The notes below the pieces were generated by a model. The model ran no database searches. It had not been told where the DNA came from and worked only from the letters and a program-made list of their open reading frames with translations. The position numbers and the translations under genes were made by a program. This document shows, piece by piece, positions 20,573 to 31,800 of a stretch of DNA of 64,000 nucleotides. The DNA is taken from NCBI RefSeq assembly GCF_052857255.1, contig NC_135505.1:26737999-26801998 (forward strand). Reading direction: 5' to 3'. Each line of letters begins with the position of its first letter. The stretch's first letter is position 1. The stretch comes from Amblyomma americanum. Lineage: Eukaryota; Arthropoda; Arachnida; Ixodida; Ixodidae.

Positions 20573-21262
20573 TTACACTAGACAGAACGCTCTCTGCATC
20601 TCGTGCTGCTGGCGACGGCGATTCCAGAGCGGATATTTCACTGGTGCAGCGAATTCGGTAGCATATGCAACAGCCGTTCCTTTCGCAATGGGCTGAAACT
20701 CGGTTCCGAAATTGGTAAGCAAGAGTGCTGCACAGCGATCCCGTAAGCGAACAAGCCCTCTTGCAGCGCAGATCCCCTTCTCGAGTAAAAGGCTCACGTT
20801 CCTTTCCGCCAGAACATCGCGGTCACCGGGTGACTCGCTTTGCACTGGCGTCGTGCTGCACCACGGCGGCACCTTCCCCTTGCCAGTAGCAACACGCAAG
20901 GTCGGCATCCCGGAGTCGTCTGGGTCGGTATGCGCAATGGCTTGGGTCAGCGAAAACGTCACGCTCGGCTGTTGTAGATTGATAACGACGCTGTTAGCTT
21001 GCAAGAAGTCCAGGCCGAGTATGACGTCGCGCGAAAATTGAGGTAGGACCACAAAGTCACAAACGTAGATGAATCCTTGTATTGGAGCCATCGCAGTACG
21101 CCCGCCGGCAGGGATAATTACGTTCCCCCCAGCCGTGCGAATCTGAGGCCCAGTCCCCGCGATTAAAACTTTCTTGAGTTCCGTTGCCAGCCCATTGCTC
21201 ATGACCGAATAGTCCACTCCCGTATCGACCAAAGAGGTAACTGCGACATCGTCGGTGGCCAC
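20573..21262 (-). pseudogene. Gypsy element B, aspartic protease region
   Basis: A 229-codon minus-strand frame. VTSLVDTGVDYSVMS holds the retropepsin active-site DTG; DTGAD is usual, here DTGVD. VILGLDFLQ and a hydrophobic flap region follow. The C-terminal part, AAPVKYPLWNRRRQQ, leads towards the RT fragment. Retropepsins cut the Gag-Pol polyprotein. It sits between the zinc-knuckle region and the RT fragment, as expected. Confidence 0.78.
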
Positions 21263-21396
21263 CGGTAAGTCCTAAGCTTCGTATCCGTTGTTAGCACCAT
21301 TTGTCCTTGTTTGAAAGCCGTTATCTGGTGGTAAACGCGATGGAGGACGTTCGACTTCTCGCTCCTTAGCGGCCTTACCTTCGCAGGCCGCTGGTT

Positions 21397-22611
21397 CTAG
21401 TTTTCGCGGGAGGGGCTCGGTGAGCCGCCACAACGGCTTGTCAAGGAACGGGGGCTCGGCGAACGGTAGTGGGCATAGATTAGTGCGCGATACTTGGGAC
21501 GAGGAAGATCAGGGTAGCTCCGGCACGTCAACAGGTAATCCTCGATTTCGCGGGGGCGTTCACCACTCGCAGGCACGGAGCCCTCGGATGAAAACCACGA
21601 AGGCCCGCTCGGCGGTAAAGACACAGCCCCAACATGTTGCCAGCCTTGCCACAGTGGTAACAAAGAGGCTGGTGGTCAGGCGACCGCCACACCTCAGTCT
21701 TCCGGAGTCGTGTTCCGGCCAGCAGAGGGTCACGAGAGGGGATCGGCTGGAAGGGGGTTGAGTTGGCGCTGGAAGAGCTGAGGCCGCCGTTCTGCCGGAG
21801 TACCGTCGCATACGTCTGCGGAATGGCGCCGGTGCTAGAGCAGCAGAGGTAACCTGTTCACGGACCGCCTGCATCACCTTGTCTCAAATAACTTCCGCTA
21901 ACGACAGAAACTGCGGCATCATCGGCTGTGCAGAGAGATGTACCTGGCGTAGCTCTTCTCTCACAACATACCGGACGAGCTCCCTCAGGGCGTCAGCTGA
22001 GCCGCTGGAGTCGGACGCAAAGACGGCTGGAGAAGAGGTGTTCACGTCGCGGTTGTACTAACGAGCGCGTTGTTTCAGAATGTTTTCGACGGTGATGGCC
22101 TCCACTAGAAAATCCGCAGTAGTGCTAGTTGAGTTATGCACAAGCCCAGCGAATAGTTCCTGTTCGATGCCACGCGTCAGGTGGAGCACTTTCTTGTTCT
22201 CGGGCATGTTCACATCCCCCCTTTTGAACTGGCGGGTCATGTCTTCATAGTACATCGCAACGCTCTCATTCAGTCGCTGGTTCCTCGACTGCAGCGGAGA
22301 CTCGGCTCATTCCCGATGGTCATTGTTGGCGTACGTCGCCAGTAGCTGGAAACGAAACCGCTCCCAAGACGGTAGCATTGCTTCGTGGTTCTCATTTCAC
22401 GTCCGCGCCGAGTCGTCGAGTGCGAGTAAGCATTGTGGAGTTTCCGCTTAGCATCCAACCCGTTGTACCTGGCGACATGTTCGATTTCGTTGAGCCAGTC
22501 CTCTGCGTCTTCTAACCGCTCGCCATAGAAGGTCGGTGGCGTTCGCGGCTGGAGGAAAAGGAACTGAGCGGGTGAGGTTCCGTTGCTAGCCGTAGTCGCC
22601 TCGTCTGCCAT
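21397..22611 (-). pseudogene. Gypsy element B, Gag with nucleocapsid knuckle
   Basis: Gag starts at ATG 22611 (MADEATTASNG) with PPTFYGERLEDAEDWLNEIE, an arthropod gypsy capsid start. A frameshift near 22430 and another near 22270 break it. The frame at 22058-22255 carries MYYEDMTRQFKRGD and NKKVLHLTRGIEQELFAGL. Towards 21640 the nucleocapsid reads CYHCGKAGNMLGLC, a CX2CX4HX4C zinc knuckle in which the His is replaced by Asn. Several stops follow. This copy could not make a normal Gag. Confidence 0.75.
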
Positions 22612-23010
22612 TGCATGCAGTCTGGAGGTCTTGTCGTTGGAGATAAGGTCCCGAACTCTGGTGACTGACCTTAGAGTCGGCGACTCGCAGTGCGGTGGAC
22701 CGGAGTCAAATCCGCGTTCATGGACAGCCTTCGGGGGGCAGTAATCAAAATTTCACCCAGCACCTCCACCACCTGAAAGTGTAACGAAGGCTTGCGACAG
22801 TTTCAATGGCAGAAAATGAGAAGCACACCGGAGAAGAATGCACAAGATGGCTGAATCGCCCACAGGCCCACTTTGACCTCATCGTCTGCTCTCCCATGAG
22901 CACGCGGCAATATTTTGTACCGTATATATCCATTTCTGCACCAGCCAGACCAGTTGTTTCCAATAGTTTGTAGAGCCTCTAGGAAAATTTACTAGCCGGG
23001 CCATCTGCAT
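22612..23010 (-). mobile_element. Probable leader and 5' LTR remnant of gypsy element B
   Basis: Upstream of the Gag ATG lies about 130 bp of leader. Beyond it, TTACACTTTCAGGTGGTGGAGGTGCTGGG (plus positions about 22755-22785, read on minus) could be an LTR end followed by a primer-binding site. A GGATATATACGG TATA-like stretch is near 22925. No second LTR was found, so this call is weak. Confidence 0.35.
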
Positions 23011-23193
23011 TCTTTTTTATGTCTAGGTAGCTTTTTTTAGCTGAACCATCGTTCTTAAAATGAAATTTTGAACTGTTTTCTTTGAAACAGTAGCAACCTC
23101 TTTGGAAGGGCTCAGATAATGAATAAAGGATTGAGCTTGATTTACATGCGCACTAAGTTGAAGGTTTCTGCTGGAATTCGCCAACGTATTGTT
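23011..23193. other. No gene recognised
   Basis: AT-rich spacer between the gypsy relic and the direct repeats; nothing recognised. Confidence 0.4.
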
Positions 23194-23317
23194 TACGTGG
23201 CAGCCAGCCGAAAAATGGGACGGGATGGACGATGGCAGAGAGATGCTTTTAATGGCCGGTGGCGCAGCGCAAGCGCTCCGTCCCGCGCTACTGCCAGCTT
23301 CAACGTCTTCGTCGCAC
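23194..23317 (+). repeat. 124-bp direct repeat, copy 1
   Basis: Starts TACGTGGCAGCCAGCCGAA and ends near CTTCGTCGCAC. A diverged copy lies at 23782-23902, 588 bp away. Both share AATGGCCG and GCGCTCCGTCCCGCGCTACT. They could be terminal repeats of a short LTR-type or TRIM element, or a family repeated twice. Confidence 0.65.
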
Positions 23318-23781
23318 TACTCGGGGCCGCCAAGCGATCGTCCCTATCGTTGCCACAGACGCGCGAAATGGCGATGGGCAGGAGAGGATGGTACAGGAGT
23401 AATGACAAAGTGGTGAAGCGCTGGGCGCCACGATAAAAGAGATGAGCGAATGAATCCTGGTCCCAGCAGCTTCCGGGCCGCAGGTTGCCAGGAGCCGTCG
23501 GTCGAGGCCCCAGCACGCGCCGAACGGCATAGGCAGGGGAACAGTGCCGTCACATGTAAGCGGCGTCTCAGGTCGGTAGGTCGGGTCCTTGCATCGGGTG
23601 CAGTTCGTCGTGTCGGGTGGCCTTGGGAGCAACGGCGAGGTCGGTTCGGGTCTGAAAATCTGAGGCAGGGCCGGGGGAAGCAGGCCAAGAACTCACGGCC
23701 GCCGACCACGGCTGACGCAGGGCGCCAAAGCTCCAGGACCAAAATACCGATTATTCCCCAGGACCTCAAACCAAATGTACA
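23318..23781. other. GC-rich segment between the direct repeats
   Basis: Overlapping ORFs exist on both strands (longest 23450-23965 plus and 23344-23769 minus), but the translations are Arg/Pro/Ser-rich without known motifs. This fits open frames from high GC. If the repeats are LTRs, this would be a non-coding internal region. Confidence 0.4.
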
Positions 23782-23902
23782 TACGTGGCAGCCAGCCGAA
23801 GTATGGGACGCGCTGAACGATGGAAAAGATTATTTTAATGGCCGCTGGCCTACCGCGAGCGCTCCGTCCCGCGCTACTGCCACCTTCGTCTCCTTCGTCA
23901 CA
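23782..23902 (+). repeat. Direct repeat, copy 2
   Basis: Second copy of the 124-bp unit at 23194, with scattered substitutions and a one-base gap near the AGATTATTTTAATGG stretch. Confidence 0.65.
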
Positions 23903-23979
23903 GTATTATTGCTTGTTGTCAGTGAGTACTATATTATGTTCTCTGAGGGATCACGAGCATTGTGAATTGAAATGACATG

Positions 23980-24030
23980 CCTGTTTATTCATTTATTTAT
24001 TTATTCATGCATTCATTTGTTTATTAATAC
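23980..24030 (-). repeat. TTTA-repeat tract, possible CR1-type LINE tail
   Basis: TTTATTCATTTATTTATTTA followed by more variants. Read on minus it resembles the TAAA tail of LINE-A, so it may mark a severely 5'-truncated CR1-like copy extending right. I see no coding remains. Confidence 0.3.
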
Positions 24031-25440
24031 TGCAGAGTCGCTTTGACTCTAAGCAGGAGTCCTTGTGCTTTAATGTAAAATTCAGACTCAGATCATGTTT
24101 CATGTACTCTGAAGAGAAAACTGCAGTCTCTGATTACCTGTCCTCTTGCGGCAAGGAAAGCGACTACTCGTCAGGCTCACCGATGTGGTTCTTGCCCCAA
24201 ATTGTACAATTGCAGCATTATAGATAGTCCACATAACCGTCCTTAACCTTGCATACAAGCTATTGTGCGTCATTAAACAGCTGTTTCTTAGTTTCATACT
24301 GATAGTGCAAAAATATCCCAAGGCTGCATGTATACAACGCTACCAATGCAAGAAATTTGAATTTTGTTTTTTCTGTAACAAATAGGAGGTAGATGGATTA
24401 CTATGGAGCCTAACTTTCACCACACCATAACAGAGCAATATAGAAAGATATGGTACTGCTGTTCCTCCACGCTTTTGCATTGCAATGATTTTGGATAGAA
24501 TAAAGCTGGAATTTTTGTTTTCTTCCCCTTGATGTGTTCTTCATTTGATAATGAAGTTCTTTTCTGCACTTCTCTTTTCTGCACTTTTAACTTTGTAAGT
24601 TAAAAAATCTATTCATTTTTATGAAATGCTCGGGAAGTACTGATACATAGCAAACGTACGCATCACAGCTAGTGCTGGTAAAGAAGGCTGAAGAAAGTTA
24701 CTTAAGGTAGCACGAAAGTTTATACAAATCCAGGTATTTTAAACGCACAGGTGTAGGGTTGTAAGCCACGCTAAAATGCCCATAGTCTCAGTGGGTATGG
24801 TGTGTGATGCACACTAAAGGCGTAAGGTTATGTGCTGTATAGTGCGAAAGTACCCATACGCTCCCCGACACCGACCAAGAATATTGTCACCTTACGTACG
24901 TAAGGAGTACTATCTTGTGCCGTTGCCTAGCAACTCGAGTTACTACCCGAGCTTTCCCGAGTTACTCGTGTAAGCTCGGTAGTAACTCGGAGAAGTTTGG
25001 GTAAGTTAGCAGGAGCGTTGCGCCAGCTCTAGAGGTTCCTAGCAAAGAGTAACATGGGTAGCACAATACTTACCGGTGGCTGTGATAGACACAGTCGCCT
25101 GCCACAGCAGTGGCGCATCTCTTGAGCGCTGCGCCACTGCGCTGGTCTTAGTATTACCTAGGACTCACCGCTATATGGAATTGTTAAGCAGAGAATGACC
25201 AATGTTGCATATATTGGCATTAATCTACCAAAATATGTCGTGTCATACCCTTTTGGCGACGCTGAAGACCCCCTCCAGTTTAATGAACACTTGCTTTCAC
25301 ACGTATAGTCGTTACAACTACGTTAAACGCCTACCAGTTTTTGATTGTCGGATGTACACTTTCGCGAAACGCCCAAGGGAAAGATGTATGAAAGGACAGA
25401 GAACCCTTCTGGACTGTGTTCAAGAGCGCGAGCTATGAGC
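24031..25440. other. No gene recognised
   Basis: No motif-bearing ORF. A hairpin-forming inverted repeat of about 18 bp lies at 24936-24954 and 24972-24989 (CGAGTTACTAC and its complement), and TTACGTACGTAA is a small palindrome near 24894. Confidence 0.45.
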
Positions 25441-25639
25441 AGGCAAAAACGGCAGCGTTTTAACGCGATAGCGTTGAGGGCCCCGTGTCGCAGAAAACCT
25501 AGTTTCGCTCGGCGTTGACCGTGAGCGAAAAATCCCGGAAGCAAACTCATAAATAAAAATAACTTTAAAGATGGTCTGGGTGGGAATCGAACCACGGACT
25601 CCGCCGTGCGAGACGGAGACGTTACCACTCAGCCACGAG
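25441..25639 (-). mobile_element. tRNA-headed SINE, second type
   Basis: Minus-strand head CTCGTGGCTGAGTGG, then a GTCTCCGTCTCGCAC anticodon-like region and GTGGTTCGATTCCCACC (B box), at 25568-25639. It looks like a tRNA but continues into a body (GCTTCCGGGATTTTTCGCTC ... GGCCCTCAACGC), so it is a SINE and not a tRNA gene. Its 5' end touches the poly(A) of the Tx1-like LINE on the same strand. The far limit is approximate. Confidence 0.55.
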
Positions 25640-25744
25640 TTTTTTTTTCTTTATTGCATCAGAATATTGCCGGAAAGAAAAGTCTAAGCACGCTTACGTC
25701 ACAAAACACCAGGCCACCTTACCCCTGTGTGAACCCTCCTTCCA

Positions 25745-28184
25745 AAACATCAAAAGTCTGGGAGGCACACACATGCATCCAGATAGGGGAGCCAGCTAGG
25801 CGGCTGTTGCAAGGCAGCATATATTCCCCGCAACAAAGCGCATTGTTCACGAAACAAATATTTCGACGACCGTGGTGATTCAGCGTGCCGGTCCATCATG
25901 CGGCTCTTCCAGAGACTAAATAGTCCCAGGAACATAAATACATCATATGCGCAGCACTGCTTTTCTCCGCGAAAAAAAAAACGAATACAGTAGGGTGTTA
26001 TTTAAAAGTGCTTCTTAATAGCGCGTTGTAAAATGTTCAAGAAGAAGATAGCATCAATGCACAGAACAAAAAAATGGTCAATTGTCTCTGCTGTATTGCA
26101 CAGGCGATGATTTGCCGTCCATGGCGCAAGCATCTCCTTAGCATGAAGCCATGCCTTCACAGCATTGACATGTGCAGCTTAAAAAAGAATGTTTTCGTGG
26201 CAGAAGAAATGCACATTCGCCTAACACGTTTTAAAACAATGGTGTCAAGGAACTCCAGAACAGGCTGGCGATACAACAATACAGGGAACAAATACTCTGT
26301 TAGTGTCTGAGTAATCTCCCTTCTGGAGAGGCTATACAGGTAGTCTAAAGAAAAGCGCACCGTGAGGAATGTGAAGGTGTCAGCAGCTTCCATAAGGAAA
26401 CCCCATAAAGGCTCCTCACGAGTGTATCCTGACGGTGCGAATAGGAAAGGGAAATGAGCACTGAGACGCATAATAAGCACGGCTACTGAAAAAGGGTGGT
26501 TTAAAGGTTTGGAAGAAAAAAAACGCGGAACATGCTGATGCTCGAATAAGTGGACAAGGCCGATTCCACCAGACTATAGAAAAAGAAATAGGTTAACGCT
26601 ACGAATGGGTTCCCATTGGGAACGCCATACGATTGCAGCAAATATTCTGTGCCTCACCTGCACTTTCTTCCTCGCTCAGTAGAGAACCTGCAGCACAAAG
26701 GGAAGTTTTCCAAATAAAAAAAAAATGTTGCAGACTTGAGCCCGAGCAAACACTGATAGTTCTCTACCCATCCAAGTCTGGGTTTGTCGCCACATGAAGA
26801 CTATCTGAGAATCCCAGTAGGCGCCACTGTTGTGAATTTGGTGAAGAGGGGCCCCTAAGTAGTGAAGGGGCCCGCTGTCCCAGCTTATGCCACCATAATG
26901 ACTTGGCGTTGTACGCCAATGGATTTATCTAGATTAAGAGCCGTACCTGATACCTCGCAAAACTCTTCAGACAAACGCAATGCCTCAAGCACACTTTTTT
27001 TGTCAGAACAAAAGAGGGCGACACCACCTGCATAGGCTAAAATTTTAATTTCACACGGCGCCAAGGAGAAACCACGGATAAATGTACAGTTAATAATACT
27101 GAGGCAAAGGGGATCAAGATATAGGGCAAACAACACAGGCGATAAGGGACAGGCTTGGCGAAGAGATAATTTCAATGGAATACGTTTAGTTAGCTCTTAG
27201 TTAACAATCAGCCTTTAATAGGACTCCTTATGGCACAGTCTTATGCCCCTCAGCAAAACATTTCCAATAATTGCATTCTCTAAGGCAGCAAACAAGAAAA
27301 CGTGACGAACTTTATCAAAGGTCTTTGCAAGGTCAATCTGAATTATAGCTACTTTTCCGATCTCATCTGATACTGTCTCCACTACTGAACGTGCATTATG
27401 AATATGAGTTTGGATGGGGCGGCCTCTGATACCGCAGACCTGATGCGTGCCTATTAAGTGAGCGACAACTAGCTGCAGTGCAAAGGACCGATGCAAAAAG
27501 TTTGTAATACACATTACGAAGGGAAATTAGACGATATCCCTCAACTGTTTTCAACAGATTTGAATATGTGCTTTTTGTAATTAATATAGCATGCCGAGAA
27601 TAGAAAGTTGGGGCAAAAAACCAACATCGTAAGAAGCCTGGAAAACCTCCATCAAGACATGCACTAGGGAAGTGGAAAATGTTTTATAGAACTCGCTAGT
27701 AATGCCATCTGGCCCAGGAGATTTCTGAGCCGTCAGGTCAGAAGTGGCAGATTTGATTTCGTCCAAAGTGAATAGGCTCCTCCACTATAGCATGCTGCTC
27801 ATCGTCAAGTCGGGGCAAGGATTTGAATAAGTGACTGTAACCTGATGTCACGTTTGTGTCGGCACAACCACCAAACAGCTTCAGATAATAGTCCAAGAAA
27901 GCCTCAATAATACCAGGACCATTGCTGTATGTGCAACCAAAATACTGAATTTCCAATATTTCTTTAGCTAGAGGAGTCTGCCCTTCATCACTCAGGGTCC
28001 GGCGAGATGGTTCCTCATCCAGATATCTACGGGTCCTAGATCTTATCAAAGCCGCTTTGTATCTTTCGGTTTCAAACTGCTGAAGCTCTGCTTTTACATC
28101 AGTTATCTTCTACATAGGCACTTGGGCTAATCCTCTCTAACTCATGTAGCTCAACTAAAGTAAGGCTGAGCTCTCGACGGTAAT
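25745..28184 (-). pseudogene. Tx1-like LINE ORF2, reverse transcriptase and C-terminus
   Basis: Broken ORF2. From the 5' side: YRRELSLTLVELHELE, a one-base loss near 28110, LQQFETERYKAALIRSRTRR, KSPGPDGITSEFYKTF, GIRGRPIQTHIHNARSV, IQIDLAKTFDKVRH (motif A), LRQACPLSPVLFALYLDPL and LAYAGGVALFC. The last should be YADD, but the codons at 27023-27028 are GGT GGT, so both catalytic Asp are lost. The C-terminus has a zinc-finger-like CRLCNTAETIDHFFVLC (about 26070) and ends with FSLWKSRMMDRHAE and PSWLPYLDACV near 25760. The pattern fits Tx1-clade LINEs that I recall from ticks. Confidence 0.78.
28182..28184. repeat. Target duplication AAT, left
   Basis: AAT directly left of the Harbinger inverted repeat; an identical AAT is at 43285-43287. 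Removing the element and one copy restores a continuous LINE reading frame. PIF/Harbinger elements normally duplicate 3 bp (TWA). Confidence 0.65.
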
Positions 28185-28242
28185 AGACGTTTTTAGCATA
28201 GCGGAGACGTATTACCGGAGACGTATACCGTATTACCGTAAG
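28185..28242 (+). repeat. Harbinger left terminal inverted repeat
   Basis: Starts AGACGTTTTTAGCATAGCGG. It contains repeated GACGTATTACCG-like units (28205, 28220, 28232, 28241) that may be protein-binding sites. It pairs with 43227-43284. Confidence 0.82.
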
Positions 28243-28652
28243 ACGTATTTCGGCGGATACCGGATCAGTGCCACAAACGTGTTTTAGCTGGACGCATACG
28301 GTATAAGTCTACGCTAGAAGCAAACGTACGACCGGGTGATGCTGATGATGGCCGCGATCATAAAAAACAAACAAATTATTTTTACGCTCAGAATAAAGAC
28401 ATAAATAACACGTCACCAGTTCTAAAGTGAACATGTTAACGTGTTAATTTTATTGCTGATAAACAATAAAAGTGTTTTTTAATCGACGATGTTATTTCCA
28501 TCCGATAAGCCTAATCAATCCAAGCCACGGTTGCGTTTAGGCTGCTTCTTTCAGGCCGTTGTTTTCTGAGACCGTTAGTGCAGTCAGTGGTGCTCGCTTT
28601 CGTGTTTGATTTTTGTGCGGTTTTGTGTGTGCGAAGCGCGAAGACGTTCTTC
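28243..28652 (+). promoter_or_regulatory. Upstream region of the Harbinger transposase gene
   Basis: Subterminal sequence between the inverted repeat and the first coding exon. It must contain the promoter if the gene was expressed from the element. AT-rich up to about 28500. No clear TATA box is placed at a diagnostic distance. Confidence 0.35.
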
Positions 28653-29117
28653 ATGCCCTACAGCGTGCTTCATGATCAACTGCTTTTAAATTCGCTGACA
28701 TAGAAAGAGATTGAAGCCATATATCGGTTTCAAATGGAGACCCATGCTCGGAGGAACCTGTGTGAGCGCGGCTTTCTTAACATAGACGCCATGGAGCCCA
28801 CAGTTTTTTTCAGGAACTTCAGAATTCAAAAGGAGGACCTGCGCGAGCTGGAATCAGCTCTGCTGATTCCAAGCGAGGTCTACAGTGCGCAGCGGGTCAG
28901 GGTCTCTGGCTCAGAAGCGCTGTGCATGACCTTGCCCCGGCTCGCCTACCCTAACCGGCTGTGCGACTTGGAGCAGATGTTCAACCGGCACAGCTCAGTA
29001 ATATCGAGCATTGTGTCTAAAACGTTGGCGCACATAGAGTACTACTTTGCGCACCTTCTGGTCGATCTGACCACCCACAAGTGACTTAATCTGCAAGCCC
29101 TTGAGCTCTCCTCCCAG

Positions 29118-29871
29118 GTAAGTACTGATTGGTGGCGCAAATATCGCAATTAGTCGCGCAAAATTTGGACTGTATACGAAATGAATGAAATAAGTTTGAT
29201 GAAAAGGTTACAAAGCAAGGCCGACTAACGCGACACGTCTGAGCGGACATTGTAGAATGGTTTTTTTTTTTGCTGTCGGAAAAAGCGCGTGAGCTGTCGT
29301 GCTTTCCATTAGAGCACAGCGCATGCAGCCGGTGTTCTCCGATCAGTGTTGAGTGTCGTCAGCCATTACTTTGAACCATGCTACTCGTGACCGCACAAGC
29401 GTCCCTGTGCTAGGGTATGTCTACCCTTCCTCTGCAGATGCGTTTAATCTCTGGGCAGGTGCACTTGTGCGGACGTGAAATGTCGTGAAACGGGTTAAAA
29501 TCCCTTATGTAATACCTCGGCATATGTTGGACCCCACCTCACCAACAGCTCAGCAAAGACACACCTATGAAGATAGATAAAGAGGAGGAGGGAAAGGTAG
29601 GGATGTTAACCAGAAAGGTGTTCCGGTTGGCTACCCTGCACTGGGGAAGAGGGATAAGGGAACTAAAAGGAGGAAGAGAGAGAATGCATGTGCTTGTATG
29701 AAACCTCTCCTGAGAGCAGCGTAACAAGAAGATGCGGATCGCATAAGCACTATGCTACAGTAAAGTTAACTAGGTGTACCACGGGTTACGCTGAGAGGTT
29801 ATTTTTTGTGATTCCTTTAAGGTTGCTTTTAGCGAGCGTTAGTTGCAGCCATCCCAATTTCTCCTTCCCAG
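29118..29871 (+). other. Transposase intron 1
   Basis: GT-AG intron between phase-0 exons. It contains a stretch at about 29565-29665 (GGTAGGGATGTTAACCAGA, GGCTACCCTGCACTGGGG) that resembles a high-copy tick repeat from memory; family unknown to me. Confidence 0.65.
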
Positions 29872-30555
29872 GCCGTGCATGAAAAAGGTGCTCCTTTGCA
29901 TAAATGGTGGGCTTTCACCGATGGTACAGCACGCCAGATTTGTAGACCATCGGTGGGGCAGCAGGAGTACTTCTCCGGGCACAAGCGCCACCATGTGCAG
30001 AAATACCAGGTTGTGATGTTTGCCAACGGCATAGTCTGCCAGCTCGATGGGCCCTTCAAAGGGCGGCGGGACGACACAGGTAAGTCTGCTCATTCATGTT
30101 TTAATTACAGAACCTAGCCCTAGTATATTTCTATATTCAGTGGTTTGTTTGTAGAGGTAAAGTCTAATATATGCTTTTCATCGCTCAACTACAAAGACAT
30201 GGCAGAAAAATTGACGAGTGGTTAAACACTACTGAGATGCAAAAAACTCGTGTAATGTGTTATTAACACATTGTCACGACAAGAAATGGAGGAGGAGGAG
30301 GCTATACATTATACATAATATAAAAGTATTTGATATGTTACAGAGCGGAGCCTTGCTTTATGGAAGAAGAAACTGCTGGTCCATTGTGATTACTCTCAAT
30401 AGTGGATAACATCATATAAACTTGGCCTTGACTATGAAGACCTTTTCCAGGGGCATAAAATCTTCTGTTAAAAAGTATAGTGTCATCGTAGCAAAGAAAA
30501 TGGTGGCAGTCCTTATGGCCTTTTAAAAGGCCACTGACCACCCTCGTGTGAAATA

Positions 30556-30808
30556 TTTTGTTGGTTTGGTTTAGGTTAGGTTTAGGGTGTTTATCACCCC
30601 AAAACGACTCGGGTCATGAGGGACGCCGTAGTGAAGGGTTTCAGAAATTTCGACCATCTGGGGCTCTTTAATGTGCACTGACATCGGGCAGTACACGGCC
30701 GTCTAGAATTTTGCCTCCATTGTAATTCGACCGCCGCAGCCGGGATCGAACCTGCACCTTTCGGGTCAGCAACCGAGCACGATAACCACTGAGCCATCGC
30801 GGCAGCTG
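30556..30808 (-). mobile_element. Ruka-like SINE in transposase intron 2
   Basis: Minus-strand copy of the SINE seen at 7505. Head GCGATGGCTCAGTGG, then CGGTTGCTGACCCGAAAGG, a B box GGTTCGATCCC, a body with TGCACATTAAAGAGCCCC, and an end in a TAAACACCCTAAACCTAACC-type tail. Flanking TGAAATATTT and TGAACATATTT may be a diverged target duplication. Confidence 0.82.
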
Positions 30809-31599
30809 AACATATTTACTACTCTGGTGACTGCCCACGGAACACGTGGCCGGAAACATTTTTTTTTTCAAATTTGAAAAGACTAATACATAGCGCAGTT
30901 ACAGTCGCTCCAATCGACCAGTTTTGCAGTGCTCCTCTCCTTCCGTTCCCTCTTGAAGGTTTTTCACTCTCCCGCTGGCCATCCAGCCTCTGCAAGCCAA
31001 ACTCCCCTTCCTCCTCCACGTTTCTTCTTTGTGATAACTCTCCTCTCTCCTCCTTTCTTCTTGGCTTTTCCTTTTCTTCGTGCAGTGAAGGTTAACCTTG
31101 TGCAGCTAACTACCCCGTCTTACACCTTATTGGGTTATAGTTGGGATGTACAAGGCGTGGGCAGGGCTTGCTTGCAAGTTCTTGTCCCGTCCCCTCGTTG
31201 GGCTCCATGGTGAGTGACTGGTGCTGTAGCCGAAAAACATGAACATTCTTCCACGCCTTCTGCTGTTTTTATGCTTTCCTAGCTGTCTTGCAGAATTGGA
31301 CCGCCTTTTCTAACAGTAAGTCCTCTTCATGTACCAGCCGTTCTCGAAGCTTTTTTGAGGGATTCGAAAAAAAATTTGATCCTGTACCATCGAGTCTGCA
31401 AGGCTTCTAAAGTTGCAAGTTTAGGATTTGAGCTCCAGGTCGCACGCAAATAATTGTAGTGCACTGCAGTGGGTTGCACTGGAGAAATGTGAAGGCATTT
31501 GCGTTTGAATGTCAGCAACTTTTTTTGGAAGTCATCGATGTCTAGCATCAGTACCATCCCCAACACACTTTACTGTTGTACACAATACAACGTGGTCAC

Positions 31600-31800
31600 T
31601 TTGTGCCCCTCTAACATGCTTGGGCCAGCGACCCTTTGTGGTGTATGTGTTGCATGCCCGCCTGGCACACAGAATGCCTGGGTTCAAACCACAATGGCAG
31701 CGAATTTCTTTTTTTTTTTTGCATGGCCGTTTTCATGCAGGCATGCTCTGTTGGCACGCTCTGCCAACAGTCTCTGCTGAGAGGTCCTGTACGTGCCACT
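31600..31800 (+). mobile_element. Possible tRNA-derived SINE remnant
   Basis: GTATGTGTTGCATGCCCGCC followed by GGCACACAGAATGCC and GGGTTCAAACC (B-box-like), then a T-run. The A box is poor. It reads better as a decayed SINE head than a tRNA gene. Confidence 0.35.

Noticed and set aside
23344..23965. Arg/Pro-rich ORFs between the direct repeats as a gene
   Set aside because: Both strands are open over the same GC-rich bases and neither translation shows a domain.
25568..25639. tRNA gene on the minus strand
   Set aside because: Good A and B boxes but no convincing complete cloverleaf, and the sequence runs into a SINE body. The same holds for the heads at 7700, 30790, 34550 and 41100.
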